Of a stretch of 9,916 nt of DNA, positions 1 to 5,953 are shown piece after piece. Source of the DNA: Bacteroidota bacterium (GTDB lineage Bacteria; Bacteroidota; Bacteroidia; Chitinophagales; Chitinophagaceae). The stretch's first letter is position 1, and every line of letters starts with the position of its first letter. The notes under the pieces are model-generated. The model was not told the DNA's origin. It did not search any database and worked only from the letters and a program-made list of their open reading frames with translations. The DNA lies in the NCBI GenBank assembly GCA_023396345.1, contig JAEWWO010000305.1, forward strand, positions 1-9,916. The letters are read 5' to 3'. The translations under genes and the position numbers were made by a program.

Positions 1-109
1 TGAGAGAGCTGTTGATCTTTCAATGAAAAAATATTGTTCGGTTGCAGAAACATTAAGACGAGCAGGAGCAGAGATTGTAACAAACATTGTAATTAACGAC
101 GAGAAATAA
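1..109 (+). CDS. OsmC-like family protein, C-terminal end (partial)
   Basis: Only the last 35 codons are present; the gene begins left of the window. The reading frame starts at base 2 and ends in TAA at 107-109, giving ERAVDLSMKKYCSVAETLRR followed by AGAEIVTNIVINDEK. The stretch 'RAVDLSMKKYCSVAETL' resembles the C-terminal helix of the OsmC/Ohr fold, where a conserved 'S...YCSV' segment carries the second peroxidatic cysteine in classical members. OsmC-like proteins are small cytoplasmic thiol peroxidases or related stress proteins. The next gene starts 12 nt downstream on the same strand, so co-transcription with metZ is possible. The family call rests on a short tail, and the subfamily cannot be told. 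Confidence 0.6.
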   Translation, partial: ERAVDLSMKKYCSVAETLRRAGAEIVTNIVINDEK

Positions 110-121
110 AAAAATAAAATT

Positions 122-1300
122 TTGAATAAAAAGAAATTGCATCCGTCTACCTTAGCTATTCGTGCTAAGATGGATAAGACATATCAGGGAGAGCATACTT
201 CGCCATTGTTTTTAACCAGTAGTTTTTCATTTGATACGGCAGAAGATATACGTGCTGCTTTTGCAGAAGAATATCCTGCAAACACGTACAGCCGATATAC
301 CAATCCAAACGTAGAAGAATTGTCCGGTAAGATAGCTTTATTGGAAAATGCAGAACATGGCTTTGCTGTTGCAAGTGGCATGGCTGCTATATTTGGTACT
401 TTTATGTCTTTACTGCAACAGGGCGATCATCTGCTTTGCTGTAGTTCTGTTTTCGGAGGAACCAATGCAATAGTGACTAAATATTTGCCGAAGTTCGGTA
501 TTGAATACACTTATGTAAAAGCATCGGATACCGACTCGTGGGAAAAGGAAATCAGACCGAATACAAAAATGATTTACTTTGAAACGCCCACCAATCCGCA
601 GTTAGAGATTATCGATCTGGAAAAAATTGCTTCTTTGGCTAAACAACATAATATTATTTCAGTAGTAGATAATTGTTTTGCAACACCCGTAGTACAAAAA
701 CCGATAGACCTGGGGATAGATATTGTAATACACTCCGCTACCAAGTGGATGGACGGGCAGGGGAGAGTGCTGGCTGGTACAGTTGCCGGTAAGAAAGAAT
801 TAATACACGAAATATATTTATTCTGTAGAAGTACGGGCCCAACGCTTTCGGCTTTTAATGCGTGGATGATAAGCAAAAGTCTGGAAACGCTCCACGTGCG
901 CATAAATCAGCATTGCGCCAATGCTTTAAAGATTGCAGAAGAACTGGAAAAGCATCCTAAAATTAATCTGGTAAAATATCCTTTCCTTCCTTCTCATCCG
1001 GATTATGCAACGGCTAAAAAGCAAATGTCTGCAGGTGGCGGTATTGTTTGTTTTGAAGTGAGCGGAGGTTTAAAAGATGCACAAACTTTTATGGATAATC
1101 TGGAATGGCTAACCATTACTTCCAATTTGGGTGATAGCAGAACAATCGTCTCTCATCCTACAACTACAACACATGCAAAGCTTACAGAAGAAGAAAGACA
1201 ATCTGTAGGTATTACTCCAGGGTTGATAAGACTGTCAGTTGGACTGGAATATGCCGATGATATTTTAGACGATATTTATCAGGCACTGGAAAAAATTTAA
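122..1300 (+). CDS. metZ: O-succinylhomoserine sulfhydrylase (MetZ-type Cys/Met metabolism PLP enzyme)
   Basis: The 392-residue product is a full-length cystathionine gamma-synthase-family enzyme that uses pyridoxal phosphate. It would make homocysteine from O-succinylhomoserine (or a related ester) and sulfide in the cytoplasm, on the methionine pathway. Visible family features are the phosphate-contacting Y56-S-R58 pair, S85-G-M87, the E154-TPTNP segment, D183, and the Schiff-base lysine K208 in HSATKWMDGQGR. Downstream, STGPTLSAFNAW and TSNLGDSRTIVSHP are closer to MetZ than to MetB, but MetB or O-acetylhomoserine sulfhydrylase cannot be excluded. No in-frame ATG lies before codon 17, and the conserved LHPSTLAIR begins at residue 6. 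Initiation is therefore placed at TTG 122, although ATT 119 is also open. The gene converges on the sirtuin gene, and their stop codons overlap. Confidence 0.88.
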   Translation: MNKKKLHPSTLAIRAKMDKTYQGEHTSPLFLTSSFSFDTAEDIRAAFAEEYPANTYSRYTNPNVEELSGKIALLENAEHGFAVASGMAAIFGTFMSLLQQGDHLLCCSSVFGGTNAIVTKYLPKFGIEYTYVKASDTDSWEKEIRPNTKMIYFETPTNPQLEIIDLEKIASLAKQHNIISVVDNCFATPVVQKPIDLGIDIVIHSATKWMDGQGRVLAGTVAGKKELIHEIYLFCRSTGPTLSAFNAWMISKSLETLHVRINQHCANALKIAEELEKHPKINLVKYPFLPSHPDYATAKKQMSAGGGIVCFEVSGGLKDAQTFMDNLEWLTITSNLGDSRTIVSHPTTTTHAKLTEEERQSVGITPGLIRLSVGLEYADDILDDIYQALEKI

Positions 1301-1322
1301 TTCTCCCTTGAGAGAATTAAAT
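1295..1322. terminator. Bidirectional hairpin terminator spanning both convergent stop codons
   Basis: TTTAATTCTC (1296-1305) pairs perfectly with GAGAATTAAA (1312-1321) around a 6-nt loop, and A1295-T1322 adds an eleventh pair. A run of A at 1290-1295 becomes a T tract for transcripts coming from the sirtuin side. On the metZ side the tail is only ATCTTT, so termination should be stronger leftward than rightward. The stem contains the stop codons of both metZ (1298-1300) and the sirtuin gene (1297-1299 on the minus strand). The stem is AT-rich, so its strength is moderate. Confidence 0.6.
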
Positions 1323-1983
1323 CTTTGAAAATATGCATTCCCTCCGAAGCTCTTTTTTGAATAAAGTTTTCGCGGGGGAATTTTATTTGCGGCTCAGCCG
1401 GATCTATAAGATAAACGGAACAATAGTAAGGAACGTAATGCATCAATCCTGCAGCAGGGTATACTTGCAGAGAAGTACCGACAATAAGAAATATATCTGC
1501 CGTTTCAGCAACTTCCACTGCACGTTCAATCATAGGCACTTCTTCACCAAACCATACAATATGCGGTCTTAGCTGTACACCGTCTTCAGCTAAATCTCCC
1601 AATTGAATATCTTCTTCGCAATCATACACAAGCTGATTGTTTTTTTCACTTCGTGATTTTTTTAATTCTCCATGCAGATGAATTATATTGGAAGAACCGG
1701 CACGTTCGTGCAGGTCATCAACATTTTGCGTGATGATAGTTACATTAAAATATTTTTCAAGCTCAGCAAGTATTTTATGCGCAGCATTAGGCTCAGCAGT
1801 CTTCAAGCCTCTGCGCCTTTCGTTATAAAAATCCAATACAAGCTGTTTATTTTTATACCATGCTTCGGGCGTAGCTACATCTTCAACACGGTGATTGCAC
1901 CACAATCCGTTATTATCTCTGAAAGTAGCAATACCACTATCCGCACTTATGCCTGCGCCTGTAAGTACTACCAGATTCTTCAT
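1297..1983 (-). CDS. cobB: NAD-dependent protein deacylase, sirtuin (Sir2/CobB-like), without zinc cysteines
   Basis: The 228-residue product is a compact bacterial sirtuin that would remove acyl groups from protein lysines using NAD+ in the cytoplasm. Motifs are GAGISADSGIATFR (residues 9-22, NAD binding), TQNVDDLHERAGS (85-97), the catalytic histidine H104 in HLHGEL, LRPHIVWFGEEVP (138-150) and GTSLQVYP (169-176). Y53 and R56 in FYNERRR match the Tyr/Arg pair that in CobB and SIRT5 allows removal of succinyl and other acidic acyl groups, so broad deacylase activity is likely. The usual two CxxC zinc pairs after HGEL are absent: only C122 remains between residues 107 and 138. The start codon lies 6 nt after the stop of the upstream PBP4-type gene, which suggests one transcript. 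The gene symbol is by family resemblance. Confidence 0.9.
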   Translation of the reverse strand: MKNLVVLTGAGISADSGIATFRDNNGLWCNHRVEDVATPEAWYKNKQLVLDFYNERRRGLKTAEPNAAHKILAELEKYFNVTIITQNVDDLHERAGSSNIIHLHGELKKSRSEKNNQLVYDCEEDIQLGDLAEDGVQLRPHIVWFGEEVPMIERAVEVAETADIFLIVGTSLQVYPAAGLMHYVPYYCSVYLIDPAEPQIKFPRENFIQKRASEGMHIFKDLILSREN

Positions 1984-1989
1984 TATACA

Positions 1990-3399
1990 CTAATACTTTT
2001 TCAGATTATCAAGAAGCTTATACATCTTAGGAACGATAGAGTATGAGCTGCCGTCATAATTGTTTATTAAAATAGAAAATACATATTTTTTACCGGAAGC
2101 AGAAGTTTGATAACCTGCAAACCCTTTGCATCTGGCTATTGTACCGCTTTTCATTTTCATATCGTTATACAAAGGCATTGATTCATAAAATTCTTTATAG
2201 TAAGGTTGTTTTTGTGCATACAACAATGCCTGAACTTCCGCATTGGGAGATACAGCATTTTGAGGAGACAAACCACTGCCATCAATCATTCTCAGTTCTT
2301 TTAAATTTATGCCTTTACTTTCCCAGAATTTCCTTACAAGTTCTACACCCTCACTACCTGAGCCATAACCGTTCTTTTCCAGTGCTATAGTTTTAGTGAT
2401 GGCTTCACCGTAAAGATTTACACTCCTTCTCATAAACCAATATTCAATTCTTTCCATAGCAGGAGAAAGGAAAGCTCCGATTTCATTGGTTTGTGAGGGT
2501 ATAACTTTATCATGAAGTTCATAGTCCATAGCGGTAAGATATTCTCCCGTTGTATAAACATTTTTTTCTTTCAGCCAGTTTTTTACTTCATATAAAAAAT
2601 GTTTGGGAGGATCCGGAATAGTACCTGATGCAGTAACAACTGATTTACCAACAGGAACAGTACCTTCAGCAAAAGCTATTTTAGAATAAGGATAAAAAAA
2701 CAACTGCGTATCATCTTGTTTCGTTGTAATAAGTTTATTTACAATATGCACATCGTAAATTTGAGGTTCACTCCCTATGATTGTAGCAGTGTCACCTTCT
2801 TTTTTTCCGGGTTTTATTTTCAGGTCAAACTGATTTTCATTCCAGTTAAATCCCCAATCACCTGCACCGTAATAATTACCAATATCATCCCATGGCCATC
2901 CACCGGGCAAAGGCTGCAAATCATAATCAGAATTATCTACTACAATATTTCCGTCAATTGCACGGATTCCTGCATTCTCAATTATCTGTAAAAATTTCTT
3001 TTTTACATCAGCATATTTATAGCCGTCATATCGCCAGCTTGCAAGTGACGGATCTCCCGAAGCCTTAAAAATAAGATCACCTTTTAATACACCGTCTTCA
3101 ATTGTACCGGAATGTAGAATAGGTGTTTTATAAACATAATCTTTACCTAAAATATCCAGTGCTGCAATTGCCGTAAATGTTTTTTGCGTACTGGCAGGAG
3201 ATAAAATTGTATATCCGTTTTTTTGATAAACAAGTTTACCTGTTGATGCATCAGCAACATACAAGCCGAAAGAAGCACTTTTCATTTGCGGATCATTGAG
3301 TAGTGTATTTACAGCTCTGTCTAATATGGTGTGTATGTTTTGAGCGGAAACCTGTACGCAAATAAACAGTAGAAAAAAGAAAGAAAATATTTTGTTCAT
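1990..3399 (-). CDS. dacB: D-alanyl-D-alanine carboxypeptidase/endopeptidase, PBP4 type (peptidase S13)
   Basis: The 469-residue product is a penicillin-binding protein of the DacB/PBP4 family, which trims or cleaves peptidoglycan peptide cross-links in the periplasm. Residues 1-19 form a signal peptide (short basic start, hydrophobic FSFFFLLFICV, cleavage probably at VSA/Q). The active-site motifs are in order: S70-T-Q-K73 (SxxK), S326-V-N328 (SxN) and K417-S-G-T420 (KTG-like). GDLIFKASGDPSL (107-119) is a typical S13 landmark. The large insert between SxxK and SxN also fits S13 rather than the shorter DacA group. The length is normal and the frame intact. It is the first gene of a probable two-gene unit with the downstream sirtuin. 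I see no convincing TAnnTTTG promoter within 100 bp of the start. Confidence 0.9.
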   Translation of the reverse strand: MNKIFSFFFLLFICVQVSAQNIHTILDRAVNTLLNDPQMKSASFGLYVADASTGKLVYQKNGYTILSPASTQKTFTAIAALDILGKDYVYKTPILHSGTIEDGVLKGDLIFKASGDPSLASWRYDGYKYADVKKKFLQIIENAGIRAIDGNIVVDNSDYDLQPLPGGWPWDDIGNYYGAGDWGFNWNENQFDLKIKPGKKEGDTATIIGSEPQIYDVHIVNKLITTKQDDTQLFFYPYSKIAFAEGTVPVGKSVVTASGTIPDPPKHFLYEVKNWLKEKNVYTTGEYLTAMDYELHDKVIPSQTNEIGAFLSPAMERIEYWFMRRSVNLYGEAITKTIALEKNGYGSGSEGVELVRKFWESKGINLKELRMIDGSGLSPQNAVSPNAEVQALLYAQKQPYYKEFYESMPLYNDMKMKSGTIARCKGFAGYQTSASGKKYVFSILINNYDGSSYSIVPKMYKLLDNLKKY

Positions 3400-3707
3400 G
3401 CCAGCTAATTTATTGTTGGTGATAAAAATAGGAAAAAAAATATAAACGCCCTATCGAATGTATGTAAATAATGTGATGTATAACAGATAAGCGCTTGAAA
3501 GGCTTTGACTGTTAGAATATTATTCTGTTATAAAAATAATTCTGTTTTATTTATGGAAAAAATATCAGGATTGCATCTAATATATGAAAGCAGTTTTACA
3601 GGCCGTTATTCGATCAAATGCCGGAAATCAATGTTGAAGTGATATGAAATTGCTTGCCATATTTTGAAGAGATAAACAAAACATTTAAAACACAAAAATC
3701 ATTTTTT
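3400..3707. other. Divergent AT-rich spacer between dacB and exbD
   Basis: This spacer of about 300 bases separates the minus-strand dacB gene from the plus-strand exbD gene, so it should contain both promoters. I see no convincing gene. The strongest structure is a perfect 13-nt palindrome AGAATATTATTCT at 3514-3526. CTGTT recurs at 3509, 3525 and 3542 (16-17 nt apart), and TATAACAG (3479-3486) is inverted as CTGTTATA (3525-3532). These could be protein-binding sites, but nothing identifies the protein. A 29-codon ATG frame at 3553-3642 has no recognisable product. Confidence 0.45.
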
Positions 3708-4076
3708 ATGGCTGAAATAATTATTCCTGCAAAAGGGAACAGGAAAAGTAATGCCTCTCTGCAAAGCAAGAGAAATGCATTGAGAGTAGATCTTACACCC
3801 ATGGTTGATTTAGGATTTTTGCTGATTACTTTTTTTGTATTTACTACTACCATGAGTACTTCAAAAGCGATGCATCTGACTATTCCTGATGATAAAGGAA
3901 CATCCATGAAAACACCTGAATCCGGAGCATTAACTATTTTGCTCAACGGCAACAATCAAATACATTATTATTCAGGTATAGTTGCAGATGATTTTTCTAA
4001 CGTAATCTCAAGTAACTATAAAGAAATACGACATGTTCTATCTGAAAAAAGAAACAAACACTGGCTGAAAAGCTGA
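3708..4076 (+). CDS. exbD: ExbD/TolR-family biopolymer transport protein, N-terminal 122 residues before an apparent frameshift
   Basis: ExbD sits in the inner membrane and, with ExbB, passes proton-motive force to TonB. From ATG 3708 the product reads MAEIIIPAKG, then RVDLTPMVDLGFLLITFFVF (residues 26-45). This is the single membrane helix, with D34 at the place of the ion-conducting aspartate of ExbD. A periplasmic part starting at MHLTIPDD follows. An earlier in-frame ATG at 3654 would add 18 residues unlike the family, so 3708 is preferred. The frame ends early: after LSEKRNK it runs into HWLKS and TGA (4074-4076). The expected ExbD C-terminus continues in the -1 frame (next entry), so the intact gene would run to 4219, about 170 residues. 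No ExbB gene is adjacent. tonB follows on the same strand. Confidence 0.8.
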   Translation: MAEIIIPAKGNRKSNASLQSKRNALRVDLTPMVDLGFLLITFFVFTTTMSTSKAMHLTIPDDKGTSMKTPESGALTILLNGNNQIHYYSGIVADDFSNVISSNYKEIRHVLSEKRNKHWLKS

Positions 4077-4219
4077 TGGTTATTATTGTTCCGGGAGAAG
4101 AAAGCACTTATGGAAATGTTGTGAACATGCTGGATGAGCTTCGTATTAATATTATTGACAGATATGCACTCATCAACAATCCTCAAAAAGAACATATTGA
4201 TATTTTCAAAAAATTCTGA
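4076..4219 (+). pseudogene. C-terminal portion of the ExbD-like protein, in the -1 frame
   Basis: This frame encodes MVIIVPGEESTYGNVVNMLD and continues through ELRINIIDRYALI to a TGA at 4217-4219 (47 codons from ATG 4076). The pattern 'MVIIxPGxxxTYxNVVxxLDE' followed by 'RYALI' is the normal end of Bacteroidota ExbD proteins. The frame is open upstream to 4046, giving TLAEKL just before MVII, so a single -1 shift anywhere between about 4044 and 4060 joins it to EKRNK of the preceding frame. Its ATG overlaps the TGA of the preceding frame (TGATG), so separate, coupled translation is formally possible. A one-base deletion, whether real or a sequencing error in the A-rich run, is the simplest reading. 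Confidence 0.7.
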
Positions 4220-4259
4220 CTAAATACAATATTTTACTTCACTGTTAAAACCGCTTATT

Positions 4260-5093
4260 ATGGAAAAAATAATTACTCAGGAATATGATGTACTGGACAT
4301 TTTATTCCAGAACAAAAATAAAGCTTACGGAGCATACAATCTCCGCCGTACGTATGCAAAACGTTTGTATATTTCTCTGTTCTCTATGCTATTACTTATT
4401 TCCGCTTCTATATTTATTACCAATAATATCAAGAAAGATAAGCAGGCAATCAATAGAAATACAATCATTGATCTGACAATACAACCAACTTCTTCTGCTA
4501 AAAAAACAGCTCCGCCTGTGATACCGCCGCTTGTTGAAAAAATAAATAAAGAACCCGTTAAATTAGCAATTACAAAATTTATCACACCGAAAGTGGCAAA
4601 AGATAATCTTGTAAAAGAGGTAATAAAAGAGCAAAGCGAATTAACCAATTTACGTATCGGAATAAAAGACCAGGAAGGACTGAAAACAAATGCTGTTGCG
4701 CCTCCTGTATACGTAACCGGCGAGGGAGGAAAGGAATTTGTAAATATAGCAGCAAGTGTAACCAACAAAAAAATAGAAGAAGAAATCTTTGCAACCATTC
4801 AGGTTAAGGCTGAGTATCCCGGAGACTGGGAGAATTATTTAAGAAGAAATCTAAACGCAGAATTGCCTGTAGAAAATGGCGCACCTGCCGGAACATATAA
4901 AGTTACGGTGAGCTTTGTAGTAGCTAAAGATGGTAAAGTGAGTGAGGTGAAAGCATTGAATAATCCGGGTTTTGGCACTGCGGAGGAAGCAGTAAGAGTA
5001 ATTAAAAAAAGCGGCAACTGGAATCCGGGTATACAAAACAACATCAAAGTAAATTCTTACAGAAAACAATCTATCGTATTTTTAGTTCAGTAA
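4260..5093 (+). CDS. tonB: TonB-family energy transducer
   Basis: The 277-residue product is a TonB-type protein that is anchored in the inner membrane, spans the periplasm and drives TonB-dependent outer-membrane receptors. The N-terminus LDILFQNKNKAYGAYNLRR (12-30) is characteristic of Bacteroidota TonB proteins. One membrane helix lies at about 36-54 (LYISLFSMLLLISASIFI). A Pro/Lys-rich linker follows (KKTAPPVIPPLVEK near 75-90), then the C-terminal TonB domain from about residue 180, with TYKVTVSFVVAKDGKVSEV and SGNWNPG. It begins 40 nt after the ExbD frame and is probably co-transcribed with it. A hairpin terminator closes the unit. The gene is intact, unlike its exbD neighbour. The receptor it serves is not visible here. 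Confidence 0.88.
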   Translation: MEKIITQEYDVLDILFQNKNKAYGAYNLRRTYAKRLYISLFSMLLLISASIFITNNIKKDKQAINRNTIIDLTIQPTSSAKKTAPPVIPPLVEKINKEPVKLAITKFITPKVAKDNLVKEVIKEQSELTNLRIGIKDQEGLKTNAVAPPVYVTGEGGKEFVNIAASVTNKKIEEEIFATIQVKAEYPGDWENYLRRNLNAELPVENGAPAGTYKVTVSFVVAKDGKVSEVKALNNPGFGTAEEAVRVIKKSGNWNPGIQNNIKVNSYRKQSIVFLVQ

Positions 5094-5130
5094 AATATTT
5101 CATACCTTGGTCTTTCTGTCTGTTTTGTAA

Positions 5131-5161
5131 AAAAATAGTCTGATGCTATCAGGCTATTTTT
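5131..5161 (+). terminator. Rho-independent terminator after tonB
   Basis: AAAAATAGTCTGA (5131-5143) pairs with TCAGGCTATTTTT (5149-5161) with only one G-T wobble. T5144-A5148 extends the stem to 14 bp with a 3-nt loop. The right arm ends in a T run that continues as ATTTT, as expected for intrinsic termination of exbD-tonB transcripts. The A run on the left arm would also give a T tract on the minus strand. It lies 38 nt after the tonB stop and 20 nt before the ABC ATPase start. Confidence 0.8.
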
Positions 5162-5181
5162 ATTTTAGCTAAATTGCACGC

Positions 5182-5943
5182 ATGCAAAAACCAATAATAA
5201 CTGTTGAGAATTTAGTTAAAAACTACAAGTCGTTTCAGGCTGTTAAAGGCATTAGTTTTGAGGTGTATGAAGGAGAGATTTTTGGTCTGCTTGGACCCAA
5301 CGGAGCTGGCAAATCTACAACACTTGAAATTATTGAAACTCTCAAGAAAAAAACTTCAGGCAAAGTTACTGTTGATGGCTTTGATCTTGACAAGCAACCA
5401 TCCGAAATAAAAAAAATTATTGGTGTACAATTACAGGCTTCCGGTTATTATCCTCATCTTAATCTGACTGAACTAATGAATATGTTTGCAGGATTGTACA
5501 ATAAAAAAATTGATGCTATAGAATTGCTTGAAAAAATGCATCTGGCAGATAAAGCAAAAAATGAATACAAAGAATTGAGCGGTGGACAAAAACAACGTTT
5601 TTCTCTTGCCACAACTTTAATTAATAATCCTAAAGTTATTTTTTTAGATGAACCTACTACCGGGCTCGATCCGCAGGCGAGAAGACATCTGTGGGATTTA
5701 ATTAAAGAGGTAAGAAATGCCGGTACTACTGTAATCATTACTACACACTACATGGACGAAGCTGAAATTTTGTGCGACAGAGTTGCGATCATTGACAGCG
5801 GAAAAATTATTTCTATGGCTACGCCTGAACAATTGATTGACGATCTACTTGCTACAGGTTTTGAAAAACAAAAAGCAGTAAAAAATGCTAATCTGGAAGA
5901 TGTCTTTATACATCTTGCCGGTAAACAATTGAGGGAGTATTAA
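5182..5943 (+). CDS. ABC transporter ATP-binding protein (CcmA/DrrA-like), no permease alongside
   Basis: The 253-residue product is a complete ATPase subunit of an ABC-2 type transporter. It shows Walker A GPNGAGKST (38-46), a Q-loop around Q83-L-Q85, the signature LSGGQKQR (132-139), Walker B VIFLDEP (152-158), the D-loop GLDPQAR and the switch histidine H189 in TTHYMDEAE. The tail LEDVFIHLAGKQLRE is typical of CcmA/DrrA-type exporters, which usually have an ABC-2 permease gene immediately downstream. Here the next gene is the convergent LacI-type repressor 10 nt away, so the permease must be elsewhere or lost. The substrate is unknown. TAAATTGC, just upstream of the ATG, resembles a degenerate -7 box, but no matching -33 element was seen. 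Confidence 0.9.
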   Translation: MQKPIITVENLVKNYKSFQAVKGISFEVYEGEIFGLLGPNGAGKSTTLEIIETLKKKTSGKVTVDGFDLDKQPSEIKKIIGVQLQASGYYPHLNLTELMNMFAGLYNKKIDAIELLEKMHLADKAKNEYKELSGGQKQRFSLATTLINNPKVIFLDEPTTGLDPQARRHLWDLIKEVRNAGTTVIITTHYMDEAEILCDRVAIIDSGKIISMATPEQLIDDLLATGFEKQKAVKNANLEDVFIHLAGKQLREY

Positions 5944-5953
5944 TAAGAGATTG

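Noticed and set aside
574..903. A 109-residue minus-strand frame inside metZ.
   Set aside because: It is fully contained in a well-conserved PLP enzyme gene and lacks any recognisable motif.
3553..3642. A 29-codon ATG frame (MEKISGLHLIYES...) upstream of exbD.
   Set aside because: It is short, has no recognisable family and no supporting leader, and lies in a spacer expected to hold promoters. It may be chance.
3654..3707. An 18-codon upstream extension of exbD from ATG 3654.
   Set aside because: The extra residues (MPYFEEINKTFK...) do not look like an ExbD N-terminus, whereas ATG 3708 gives the usual short cytoplasmic start before the membrane helix.
4045..4051. AAAAAAG as a classical -1 ribosomal slippery heptamer in exbD.
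   Set aside because: The zero frame reads GAA AAA AGA here, so the heptamer is not in the A-AAA-AAG phase required. Slippage on the A run remains possible, but the canonical motif does not apply.
4325..4798. A 157-residue open frame antisense to tonB.
   Set aside because: It lies wholly within the tonB coding sequence, has no family resemblance, and is explained as a shadow of the low-complexity linker region.
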